64,000 bases of DNA, taken from an uncultured Pelagibacteraceae bacterium. Lineage in GTDB: Bacteria; Pseudomonadota; Alphaproteobacteria; Pelagibacterales; Pelagibacteraceae. Every line of letters begins with the position of its first letter. The first letter of the stretch is position 1. Under the pieces are notes generated by a model that saw only the letters and a list, made by a program, of their open reading frames with translations, searched no databases and was not told the origin of the DNA. The position numbers were made by a program, and so were the translations under genes. The DNA is taken from the NCBI GenBank assembly GCA_902606115.1, contig CACLFM010000002.1, forward strand, positions 1-64,000, written 5' to 3'. This document shows, piece by piece, positions 49,418-57,916 of this stretch.

Positions 49418-49898
49418 TTTAATTATTTTTTCATTTTTAATTTCAAAACCTATTCATTCATTAGAAGTAGAGGGGATTGCAAAGGTAGTTGATGGGGACA
49501 CAATTATTATTGATGAAAAAAAAATTCGTTTATTTGGAATAGACGCTCCTGAGCTAGACCAACATTGTAAAAAACCCTGGATACAATTTAATTTTATTAA
49601 TTTAAATAAAAATTACAATTGTGGTTTGGTAGCAAAAGAAAAACTAAAAAAAATTATTTCTAAAAATGAAATAAAGTGCAAAGGTGAAAAATATGATCGA
49701 TATAAAAGATTAATTGCCATTTGTTACAAAAAAGGAAAAGATTTAAATAAATGGCTTGTTAGAAATGGATTAGCAATTAATTATACTAAATACTCAAAAA
49801 AATATTTAAGATCTGAAAATCAAGCTAAAAGAGAAAAAGTGGGTTTATGGTCAGGAGAATTTGATGAACCATGGGAATGGAGAAAAAAAAATAAATAA
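49380..49898 (+). CDS. Thermonuclease-family secreted nuclease
   Basis: 172-residue SNase-type nuclease. A hydrophobic signal peptide (FYSLIIFSFLISKPIHS) is followed by the OB-fold nuclease domain with VVDGDTIIID, IRLFGIDAPELDQ (catalytic Arg, Asp), and the second Arg in KYDRYKRLIAI. C-terminal EPWEWRKK is common in this family. Probably acts in the periplasm on DNA/RNA. The ATG overlaps the zeta gene by 38 bases; TTG 49395 is an alternative start. Confidence 0.85.
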   Translation: MNYFKLQKKIFYSLIIFSFLISKPIHSLEVEGIAKVVDGDTIIIDEKKIRLFGIDAPELDQHCKKPWIQFNFINLNKNYNCGLVAKEKLKKIISKNEIKCKGEKYDRYKRLIAICYKKGKDLNKWLVRNGLAINYTKYSKKYLRSENQAKREKVGLWSGEFDEPWEWRKKNK

Positions 49899-49912
49899 AC
49901 TATAATTGTTAA

Positions 49913-50509
49913 GTGATTCTTATCAAAAAAATTTGGTTAATTCTTTTTCTTTTTTTAATAAATTGTTCCTCAATTCCTAAAAATACTGCTGATGGTTGTT
50001 CAATATTTTCAGAAAGATACTTATGGTACAAACATTCTAAAAAAACTGAACAAAAATGGGGGACTCCAATTTATATTCAATTAGCAATAATTAAAATGGA
50101 ATCTGATTTTGATTGGCTTGCAAAACCTGAGAGAAATAAAATTTTTAAAATCATTCCTTACAAAAGACCTTCATCATCTTTTGGTTATTCACAAGCTGTC
50201 AAAGGAACTTGGAAACAATATAAAGAAGAGACCAATAATCCTCTAGCAATTAGAAGCAGATTTAAAGATAGTGTAGATTTTATCGGGTGGTATACGAATA
50301 AGTCTTCAAAAATATTAAAAATTTCAAAACAGGACGTTTTTAAACAATACATTGCTTACCATGAGGGTTGGGGAAATTATAAACACTATAAAAATAATAA
50401 AAAAGTAATTAATTTAGCAACTAAAGTAAAGGGGTACTCTGAAATTTATAAAAAACAATTAATAAAGTGCAAAAAAAAATTAAATAAAAAAAAATTTATA
50501 ATCTATTAA
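49913..50509 (+). CDS. Lipoprotein with lytic-transglycosylase-like domain
   Basis: 198 residues from a GTG start. A lipoprotein signal (LILFLFLINCSS, lipid Cys about residue 18) precedes an SLT-like region: a possible catalytic Glu in IIKMESDFDW, FGYSQAVKGTW (the GYSQ variant of GLxQ) and the C-terminal YIAYHEGWGNY. So it is probably an outer-membrane-anchored peptidoglycan lytic enzyme of the transglycosylase SLT superfamily. No activity is certain. Convergent with the RND gene, overlapping four bases. Confidence 0.7.
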   Translation: MILIKKIWLILFLFLINCSSIPKNTADGCSIFSERYLWYKHSKKTEQKWGTPIYIQLAIIKMESDFDWLAKPERNKIFKIIPYKRPSSSFGYSQAVKGTWKQYKEETNNPLAIRSRFKDSVDFIGWYTNKSSKILKISKQDVFKQYIAYHEGWGNYKHYKNNKKVINLATKVKGYSEIYKKQLIKCKKKLNKKKFIIY

Positions 50510-53500
50510 TTTAATTCTTTATTTAATTTTTCCTCGATATAATTAATACTTTTCGTATTTTTTCCAATTATCAAGTAAATCACAGGGATAACGTACAAGG
50601 TAAAAAATGTAGAAAAAAACATACCCGCAAATATTGTTATACCAACAGTAAGCCTGCTCGCCTCACCGGGACCACTGCTAATTATTAAAGGCAAAACCCC
50701 TAAAATAGTAGAGGAAGATGTCATTAATATTGGTCTTAATCTAATACTCGCAGACTCCATTACGGCAGTTTTAATATTTTTTCCTTCGGCTCTTAATTGA
50801 TTAGCAAACTCAACAATTAATATTCCATTCTTTGTTGCTAAACCAATTAGAATAATTAAAGCTATTTGACTATAAACATTTATTGAACTTCCCACTAATA
50901 ATAACCCAATTAAACCACCTAAAATTGCAAGCGGCACTGTCAACATAATAGTTAATGGATGTTTAAAACTTTCAAATTGTGCAGCCATAACTAAATATGC
51001 AGTTATTAATGCTAAAACAAAAATTAAATAAATTTGATAACTAATTTCTTTAATTTGCTCACTTTCACCTTTAAATTCAACTCTAGCTGCTGGTGTATTT
51101 TTCTTTACTACATTTTCTAAAAAATTAAGCGCAGACACTAATGTGTAATCACCTACAATGTTTGCAGATATAGTCACAGCTTTTTGTCTATTATACCTTG
51201 ATAAAAATGGGGCAGTACCTTCTTCATCTATTGAAACTAGATTAGATAGTGAAATAAGCTTATTAGTGTTCATAGATCTAACATAAACTTTATTTAAGCT
51301 TGAGGGTTCATTTCTATTACTAATATCACCTTGTAGTATTATAGAATATTCTTTTCCATCCTTAGTAAAGTTAGTAACATTTCTTGACCCAAAAATTGTT
51401 TCAATAGTTTTTCCAATCTCTACAGTAGAGATACCCAAATCAGATGTTTTTTTTTGATTTATTTTTACATTTAAAATTGGTTTATTAAGCTCAAAATCAT
51501 CCTCTATATTAGCAAGATTTTTATTTTTTCTTGCTTCTGTCTTAATTATTTCTTTCCATCTTATTAATTCTTCATAAGTATTACCTTGAATCACAAATTG
51601 AATTGGTTTTTCAACTCCACCAGTTCTAATTCCTTGTGGCATGATAGGGAAGGCTAAAACACCAGGCACTTTAGAAATTTCCTTAAAAGACTCCATCATA
51701 ATTTTTTGACCTCCTTTATCTCTTTTCTCCCAACTTTCTAGCAAAGCAATTATGAAAGCAGAATTTACTTGTTTACTACTTTTTCCAAACCCCGGAACTC
51801 TCAATATTATTCTTCGATATTCACCTTTACCAATTTTTGGTAAAAGAAAACCCTCAATTTCTTGTGCTTTGGCTGATGTAAAATCAAAGCCAGAACTTTG
51901 TGGTGCTTTTACAATCACAAAAAAAGCTCCTCTATCTTCTTTTGGTATTAACTGTTTTGGAGCATAAAGAAATGCAGCAATAGTAAGTATTAAGACAAAC
52001 AACAAAAAAAACATAACTATTTTTTTTTTTTCAATCCAGTATGCTAACGAAATTTTGTAAAAAGCTCTAAAATCTTTTAGTTTTTTTTCAAAACTATTAG
52101 TTAATTTATTTTTTTTGTCATTATTGCTAAGAACTTTACTTGCTAACATTGGGCTTAGAGACAGAGCTACAAAGCTAGAAATTATTACTGAGAAACTTAA
52201 CGTAACCGCAGTTTCCATATAAAGAACACTTGTTAATCCCTTAACAAAAATTAGAGGAATAAAAACAGCTACAAGAACTAAAGTAGTTGCGATTATAGCA
52301 AATGAAACTTGTTTCGATCCTTTATAAGCAGCTACTAATGGCGTTTCCCCCATCTCAATTCTTCTCACTATATTTTCTAACATTACAATTGCATCATCAA
52401 CTACAATTCCAATTGCTAACACTAAAGCCATTAATGTAAAAAGATTTATAGAAAAACCAAAAAAATAAATTGCCAAGAAAGTAGAAATTAGTGAAACAGG
52501 TAAAGCCACAAGAGGTACTATTAAAGATCTGAAATTTCCTAAAAAAGAATAAATTATAAATGACACAAGTATTAAGGCAACAAAAAGAGTTTTGTAAACT
52601 TCCCTAATTGCACTTGATATGTAATTGCTTCTATCGAAAGAGACTTCTAATTTAGTTCCATCTGGTAAACTAGGCTCGATTTGTTTTATTTTATTCTTAA
52701 TTCTATTAGCAACAGAGATAGTATTTGCATCTGAGTTTTGATAAATACCAATCCCAACAACTTGCCTACCATTTCCTTTAAATAATGTTCTTGTGGACAC
52801 AGGTCCAAATTCTATTCTAGCTACATCTTCAAGTTTTGTTATAGATCCATCAACTGATTTTTTTAAAGGTAATTTTTTAAGAGCATCTAAAGTTTCATAT
52901 GCATTCTCTAATTTTATAGTTAGATCAATATCTTTAGACTCTATTTTGCCAGCGGGAAATTCTACATTCTCTTGTCTTAGAGCATTTTCAATATCTTGAG
53001 TTGTAAGATCTCTGGCTGCTAGAGACAGTGGATCTAACCAGACCCTTAAAGAAAGTTCCCTTTCTCCTCCCAATCTTACTCTTCCCACGCCGTCTACTGT
53101 TGAAAAATAATCAGTTAAATATCTGTCTGCATAATCAGTTAACTCGAGATCTGACATAAAGTCAGAGCTGAAACTCAACCACATGGTTGTTCTAAAACCA
53201 GCAGATTGTTTAAATATTTCTGGTGCGTCTGACTCATTTGGTAAATTATCTAATACTCTAGCAATGGAACTTCTGACATCATTTGCAACATCATCAATAT
53301 TAAGATCATCTTTAAATGTTAGGTCAATTCTCGACCTTTCGTCTTCGCTTATCGACTCTATAGATACTATTCCAGCTGTACCACCAACAAAGTCCTCAAT
53401 TTTTTGAGTAATTTGTTTATCAATAACATTTGCAGATGCGCCTTTATAATCTGTCTGGATTGAAACTACAGGTCTATCAATGTCTGGTATTTCGTTAGTT

Positions 53501-53598
53501 GGGATCTCAAAAAAAACTAGACTACCAAATATTACTAAAACTAAACTCATCACCGAGGCAATAACAGGTCTTTTAATTGATAAGTCAGTTAGAAACAT
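50506..53598 (-). CDS. RND-family efflux pump, inner-membrane subunit
   Basis: 1030-residue AcrB/MdtB-type pump with 12 membrane spans. The N-terminus FLTDLSIKRPVIASVMSL, periplasmic loops (YADRYLTDYFSTVDGVGRV), the proton-relay Asp pair in AIGIVVDDAIVMLENI, and the late GLATKNGILIVEFANQL are characteristic. Substrates unknown; drugs, lipids or toxic metabolites are possible. It lies one base after the adaptor gene, forming a two-gene pump without an outer-membrane TolC gene in the window. Confidence 0.94.
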   Translation of the reverse strand: MFLTDLSIKRPVIASVMSLVLVIFGSLVFFEIPTNEIPDIDRPVVSIQTDYKGASANVIDKQITQKIEDFVGGTAGIVSIESISEDERSRIDLTFKDDLNIDDVANDVRSSIARVLDNLPNESDAPEIFKQSAGFRTTMWLSFSSDFMSDLELTDYADRYLTDYFSTVDGVGRVRLGGERELSLRVWLDPLSLAARDLTTQDIENALRQENVEFPAGKIESKDIDLTIKLENAYETLDALKKLPLKKSVDGSITKLEDVARIEFGPVSTRTLFKGNGRQVVGIGIYQNSDANTISVANRIKNKIKQIEPSLPDGTKLEVSFDRSNYISSAIREVYKTLFVALILVSFIIYSFLGNFRSLIVPLVALPVSLISTFLAIYFFGFSINLFTLMALVLAIGIVVDDAIVMLENIVRRIEMGETPLVAAYKGSKQVSFAIIATTLVLVAVFIPLIFVKGLTSVLYMETAVTLSFSVIISSFVALSLSPMLASKVLSNNDKKNKLTNSFEKKLKDFRAFYKISLAYWIEKKKIVMFFLLFVLILTIAAFLYAPKQLIPKEDRGAFFVIVKAPQSSGFDFTSAKAQEIEGFLLPKIGKGEYRRIILRVPGFGKSSKQVNSAFIIALLESWEKRDKGGQKIMMESFKEISKVPGVLAFPIMPQGIRTGGVEKPIQFVIQGNTYEELIRWKEIIKTEARKNKNLANIEDDFELNKPILNVKINQKKTSDLGISTVEIGKTIETIFGSRNVTNFTKDGKEYSIILQGDISNRNEPSSLNKVYVRSMNTNKLISLSNLVSIDEEGTAPFLSRYNRQKAVTISANIVGDYTLVSALNFLENVVKKNTPAARVEFKGESEQIKEISYQIYLIFVLALITAYLVMAAQFESFKHPLTIMLTVPLAILGGLIGLLLVGSSINVYSQIALIILIGLATKNGILIVEFANQLRAEGKNIKTAVMESASIRLRPILMTSSSTILGVLPLIISSGPGEASRLTVGITIFAGMFFSTFFTLYVIPVIYLIIGKNTKSINYIEEKLNKELN

Positions 53599-53599
53599 T

Positions 53600-54463
53600 T
53601 TAATCTAAAATTTTAATTTTTATCTTGTCCCTTACTTTTGAAATACCTTCGGTAACTATCTTATCTCCCAAAGATAAGCCCTCAGTTATGGAAACTTTAC
53701 CAAAATTTCTCTTTCCTATTTTTATTTCAACTTTATTAACTGTATTATCTTCGAGAACTTTATAGACAAAAGCAGTGTCCCCTTGAATTAAAATTGAATT
53801 TTCAGGAATACCTAATTGTTCTTTTTTGTCATAAATAATCTTAATATCTAACAGCATACCAGGTATCAATTTTAATTCTTTATTTTCAACGATAATGTTG
53901 GCAAGAACAGATCTAGTGCTTGGGTCTACTCTTGAGCTTACAGAGTTCACAGTTCCATAAAATCTTCTTTTGAATGAATCTGATTTCACTTCTACTGACA
54001 GTCCTGGCTTTAGTATATTTAAATATATTTCAGGGACTTTAATATTCAAAACTATTGAAGAGGTATCATCTAAAGTTAAAATAAATGATTCTGTACCTAA
54101 AACCCCTTGGGCTATTTCTCTTTTTCCCACTATACCATCGAAAGGTGCAATAATTTTTTCATCAGAAGTTTCTAAAATTAATTCTCCCTCTTCTACAATC
54201 TTACCAATAATAATATTTTCATTAAACATTTTATCTTTTTTAATTCTATAATTTCTATTTTTTAAAGATAATGCCGTACCAAAAGTTTCTATACTATCAT
54301 AAAATATAGACTTGTTCACCGTCTCAACTATGACCCCAGGTGGAGGCATTTTTGAAAATTTTTTTATAAAATGTTTGGTAATAAAATGCCTACCTACTAT
54401 TACTGAAATAATAATAATTACTAAAAAAATTAAAAAAAATTGAATTTTATTTGATTTAATCAT
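53600..54463 (-). CDS. RND efflux periplasmic adaptor (membrane fusion protein)
   Basis: 287 residues, shorter than the usual 350-400. A single N-terminal membrane anchor (FFLIFLVIIIISVIVGRHFI) precedes a lipoyl/barrel-type core (APFDGIVGKREIAQG, NLKPGLSVEVKSD-like, IPENSILIQGDTAFVYKV). The long alpha-helical hairpin looks short or absent. It overlaps sseA by four bases and directly precedes the pump gene. Confidence 0.88.
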   Translation of the reverse strand: MIKSNKIQFFLIFLVIIIISVIVGRHFITKHFIKKFSKMPPPGVIVETVNKSIFYDSIETFGTALSLKNRNYRIKKDKMFNENIIIGKIVEEGELILETSDEKIIAPFDGIVGKREIAQGVLGTESFILTLDDTSSIVLNIKVPEIYLNILKPGLSVEVKSDSFKRRFYGTVNSVSSRVDPSTRSVLANIIVENKELKLIPGMLLDIKIIYDKKEQLGIPENSILIQGDTAFVYKVLEDNTVNKVEIKIGKRNFGKVSITEGLSLGDKIVTEGISKVRDKIKIKILD

Positions 54464-55281
54464 GGTGAGTACTTACCATATTCACTCCAAGATCCATCAT
54501 AAATAATTGGCTGGTATTCATTATTTATAATTTTGTAAGCATATGCTAAAACTGAGGCAGTGACTCCTGATCCACACGTAAACACAAAATTATTATTATT
54601 CGTATTGATTATTCTCTTAAAAATTAATTTTAATTCATGATTAGTTTTAAATTCATTTGTATTTTGATTAATACACTCCCCGAAAGGCAAACATATAGAA
54701 TTTTTTATATTACCTTTTCTCAATCCTTCTCTAGGCTCATTTATATCACCATTAAATCTTTTAAAACTTCTAGCATCAACTACTACAAAATTCTTTGAAT
54801 TGATGTTTTCATTTATTTGGCCCATATTAAAAACGTGTTTATCTGTTTTTTTTGCTTTATAATTTGATATTTCAACTTTAGTTTTTTTATTAGTTAAAGG
54901 TTTGTTTTCGCATTTCCATTTTTTTAATCCTCCATTTAAAATATGTAACTTTTCAATATCGTGCCCAAAATATAAAAATGAAAACCAGCATCTACAAGCT
55001 GAATATAATGCTGAATTATCGTAGATAAGAATTTTGTCATTGTTAGAGACACCCAATTCGGAAATGCTTTTGCTCCATTGTTCTTCTGTTGGAAGCATAT
55101 GTGGAAGATCAGTATCCTTTTTAGATGTTTTGTCTAAATCAAAAAAAACTGAGTTATGAATATGATTTTCCTCATATTCTAAATAAGGATTCCTATCTTC
55201 TAATGGCAGATGCCACGAAGCATCTATTATTTTAAATTCTTTTAAATTTTTTTCTGCAATTTCTGTAGAAATTAAACTCAT
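54460..55281 (-). CDS. sseA: 3-mercaptopyruvate sulfurtransferase
   Basis: 273-residue tandem rhodanese protein. The C-terminal domain carries the active-site Cys loop CGSGVTA, the mercaptopyruvate-type motif (rhodanese proper has CRKGVT), and the substrate Arg in VVDARSFKRFNG. The first domain is inactive, as usual. Probable function is transfer of sulfur from 3-mercaptopyruvate to thiols or cyanide. Coupled to msrA upstream (four-base overlap) and to the RND adaptor downstream. Confidence 0.9.
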   Translation of the reverse strand: MSLISTEIAEKNLKEFKIIDASWHLPLEDRNPYLEYEENHIHNSVFFDLDKTSKKDTDLPHMLPTEEQWSKSISELGVSNNDKILIYDNSALYSACRCWFSFLYFGHDIEKLHILNGGLKKWKCENKPLTNKKTKVEISNYKAKKTDKHVFNMGQINENINSKNFVVVDARSFKRFNGDINEPREGLRKGNIKNSICLPFGECINQNTNEFKTNHELKLIFKRIINTNNNNFVFTCGSGVTASVLAYAYKIINNEYQPIIYDGSWSEYGKYSP

Positions 55282-55724
55282 AAATTTTTCAAAAGATATT
55301 TTTGATGATAATCTTCAGCCTTACAATAATTTAAGACCTCACTTATTTTTGTGATAATTTTGCCTTTAAAATCAAAATTTTTTTCCTCTAAAACTTTCTC
55401 TGCAGTCTTTTTTTGAGCCTCATTTAAATAAAAAATTTCACTTCTATACTGAGTTCCTATATCTGGGCCTTGTCGATCAAGAGTTGTAGGATCATGAAAA
55501 TCAAAGAATAAACTTATTATTTTTTCATATGGTAAAATTTTTTCATTAAACTCAATTTTTACAACTTCAGCATGCCCCGTTAATCCAGTACAAACTTCTT
55601 GATATGTTGTATCTTTGTTTTTGCCGCCACAATATCCTACTTCAGTTTTGGACACACCATCTAATTCACCAAATTTTCTTTCTGGTCCCCAAAAACATCC
55701 TAAACCTAAGATCGCTATTTCCAT
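55278..55724 (-). CDS. msrA: Peptide methionine sulfoxide reductase A
   Basis: 148-residue MsrA that reduces methionine-S-sulfoxide in oxidised proteins. Catalytic Cys in GLGCFWGPERKF, then VGYCGG, GHAEVVKIEF, FFDFHDPTTLDRQGPDIGTQYRS and the C-terminal AEDYHQKY. First gene of a four-gene minus-strand set ending in the RND pump; grouping with a sulfurtransferase suggests an oxidative-stress theme. Confidence 0.94.
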   Translation of the reverse strand: MEIAILGLGCFWGPERKFGELDGVSKTEVGYCGGKNKDTTYQEVCTGLTGHAEVVKIEFNEKILPYEKIISLFFDFHDPTTLDRQGPDIGTQYRSEIFYLNEAQKKTAEKVLEEKNFDFKGKIITKISEVLNYCKAEDYHQKYLLKNL

Positions 55725-55768
55725 TGATTATTAAATTAAAGTATCTAAAAGTATGAAGAGTTAATCAT

Positions 55769-56650
55769 ATGCTCAATAAAAATCAATTAGGTTTTTTGTA
55801 CATGTTTCTATCAGTGTGTGCTTTTTCAATAATGGATTTAATAATAAAATGGACTGCTGACTATCCACTTGGCCAAGTTGTTTTTTTTAGAGGTTTTTTT
55901 GGCATAATTTTTTATTTTTTTATAATACCTAAAAGTAGAATTAAAAATTTTTATCAGACAACAAGAGTTTTTCTGCATTTACTAAGATGTTTGATAGGCT
56001 TAATTGCCATGATAGCAATTTTTATTGCATTGAGAAACTTACCTCTAGCTACTGTAGTTAGTATATCATTCGCAGCACCAATATTTACAACCATATTTTC
56101 GATTTTTTTCCTGAGTGAGAAAGTGGGTTTGTACAGATGGTTAGCTGTAATTATTGGATTTATAGGAATCCTAATTATTACAGAACCTGGATTTGAAGAT
56201 CTAAATATTTATTATATCTTCCCAATAATATTTTGCATTGGTTTGTCATATGTTGCCATTGCAATAAGACAACTTTCTTCAACTGAACCAGTTTGGTTAA
56301 TTTCACTAAACTTTTCAATTGCAATTACCATCGCTGGATTGTGTACTCTGCCTTATGGATGGAAAATACCCTCCTTATTCGATTTTTTTGTTTTATCATT
56401 AGTTGGTTTATTTGGAGGCGTTGCAAATCTTTGGTTAAGTCAATCATATAAATTTTCTGAGGTATCTCTAGTAACTCCATTAAAATATTTAGGATTAGTT
56501 TTTGCAATTTTTTTTGGTTATTTAATTTGGGGTGAAGTTCCATCTTTAAAATCACTATTTGGAGGCTTATTAGTAATACTATCCTCAGTCATAATATTTA
56601 GGCGTGAATTAATATTTAAAAAATTGAACCCCATTCAAAGAAATGAGTAA
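55769..56650 (+). CDS. EamA/DMT-family transporter
   Basis: Integral membrane protein of 293 residues with about ten hydrophobic spans arranged as two EamA repeats (the first with FFRGFFGIIFYF, the second with FGGVANLWLSQSYKFS). Substrate unknown; DMT members export or import metabolites, amino acids or nucleobases. It overlaps the DNA glycosylase gene by eight bases. Divergent from msrA with a 44-base gap. Confidence 0.85.
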   Translation: MLNKNQLGFLYMFLSVCAFSIMDLIIKWTADYPLGQVVFFRGFFGIIFYFFIIPKSRIKNFYQTTRVFLHLLRCLIGLIAMIAIFIALRNLPLATVVSISFAAPIFTTIFSIFFLSEKVGLYRWLAVIIGFIGILIITEPGFEDLNIYYIFPIIFCIGLSYVAIAIRQLSSTEPVWLISLNFSIAITIAGLCTLPYGWKIPSLFDFFVLSLVGLFGGVANLWLSQSYKFSEVSLVTPLKYLGLVFAIFFGYLIWGEVPSLKSLFGGLLVILSSVIIFRRELIFKKLNPIQRNE

Positions 56651-57269
56651 AAAACCGTATTATTGGTCCAGAGCAATAAGAGCTCTATCCAAAAAGGATA
56701 AAGTAATGAAAGGATTAATCCTAAAATATCAAGACAAAACTTTAACGACACGTAAAGATTTATTTTATTCTTTATGCAAAAGTATTATTGGACAACAAAT
56801 AAGTGTTGCGGCTGCTAATTCAGTTTTTAATAAATTTTCAAAAGCATGCAAAGGTAAAATAAGACCTGCTAACGTATCTGCTTTAAATAAGTTAAAATTA
56901 AAAAATTGTGGTTTGAGCAGACAAAAAATAAAAGGTATTCAAGAACTCGCAAAAAAATTTCAAGATAAATCTTTCAACACAAGAAAAATAAAATATATGA
57001 GTGATGAAGAAGCAATTGATTACCTTTCAAATTTACGTCAAATTGGAAGGTGGTCCGCAGAAATGATTCTAATTTTTAACTTAAATAGATCTAATATCTG
57101 GCCTATTCAAGACATTGGTTTATTAAGAGCTATTTCAAATAATTATAAAAAAAAATATCATCCTCCAAAAAATTTCGTGGAAAAATTGAATAAAAGATTT
57201 ACTCCTTACTGTACTGTAGCCACTTGGTATTTGTGGAGGTCAATAGATGATGAACCAATACAGTACTAG
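56643..57269 (+). CDS. DNA-3-methyladenine glycosylase II-like (HhH-GPD)
   Basis: 208-residue base-excision glycosylase of the AlkA/HhH-GPD type. The domain has LCKSIIGQQISVAAANSVFNKF, the helix-hairpin-helix LRQIGRWSAEMIL, and the catalytic Asp in IWPIQDIGLLRAI. No iron-sulfur Cys cluster and no N-terminal AlkA extension. Removes alkylated purines by family analogy. Overlaps the transporter gene, so co-transcribed. Confidence 0.88.
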   Translation: MSKKPYYWSRAIRALSKKDKVMKGLILKYQDKTLTTRKDLFYSLCKSIIGQQISVAAANSVFNKFSKACKGKIRPANVSALNKLKLKNCGLSRQKIKGIQELAKKFQDKSFNTRKIKYMSDEEAIDYLSNLRQIGRWSAEMILIFNLNRSNIWPIQDIGLLRAISNNYKKKYHPPKNFVEKLNKRFTPYCTVATWYLWRSIDDEPIQY

Positions 57270-57345
57270 AAAAATATACTCACTTTTCTAAATTTCTAAT
57301 GTAGTAAATTTTTTGTGTATAGGATAAAATTTACAGATATTTTAA

Positions 57346-57876
57346 ATGTCAAAAAAGCTAATTATTGATTGGGATACATATAACAAGTCTATAGATAAGC
57401 TTGCTTTACAAATTAATGATAGCGGATACAGCCCAAGCTTTATCATATGTATAGCAAGAGGTGGTCTTAGAGTAGGGGATATTCTAAGCAGGATTTTTAA
57501 CGTGAAGTGTGGATATTTGGGTGTTGAGAGTTATTCTGCAAAAAAGGAGAATCAAATTGCTAATACGCAAAATGAATTAACTTTCGCAAGAGATTTATCA
57601 ACTACTTCAAGAAATTATGGTGAAAATATATTAGTAACCGACGACCTGATAGATACCGGTATAACATTGGAAAAGACTTTAAAATGGTTAAAAAATTATA
57701 AAGATTTTAAAGAAAAAAAAATTAATTTTAAATCGGCTGTGCTTTATAAAAAAGAAAAATCTAAATTTAATTCAGATTATATAGTTCATAATCTACAGGA
57801 TAATCCGTGGATTGTATTTCCATATGAATTAAGAGAATTAGTTTCTATAGAGGATTTGAGGAAAGAATTGAAGTAA
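57346..57876 (+). CDS. Purine phosphoribosyltransferase
   Basis: 176-residue type I PRTase. The PRPP-binding motif is LVTDDLIDTGITL, with an earlier IARGGLRVGDIL; the C-terminal FPYELREL-type ending resembles xanthine/hypoxanthine phosphoribosyltransferases. The exact base (xanthine, guanine or hypoxanthine) is not decided by eye. It is convergent with a purine permease gene across a terminator hairpin, which supports a purine-salvage role. Confidence 0.82.
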   Translation: MSKKLIIDWDTYNKSIDKLALQINDSGYSPSFIICIARGGLRVGDILSRIFNVKCGYLGVESYSAKKENQIANTQNELTFARDLSTTSRNYGENILVTDDLIDTGITLEKTLKWLKNYKDFKEKKINFKSAVLYKKEKSKFNSDYIVHNLQDNPWIVFPYELRELVSIEDLRKELK

Positions 57877-57877
57877 A

Positions 57878-57916
57878 GGGGGCTAGCTTATTAACCAGCC
57901 CCTCAATTATTTTTAA
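57878..57916. terminator. Intrinsic terminator between the phosphoribosyltransferase and permease genes
   Basis: GGGGCT (57879-57884) and AGCCCC (57897-57902) form a six-base GC-rich stem with a 12-base loop, extendable by a G-T pair outside. It is followed on the plus strand by an AT-rich stretch including five T. It begins two bases after the phosphoribosyltransferase stop, and the permease stop lies inside the tail, so it could serve both directions. Confidence 0.75.
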
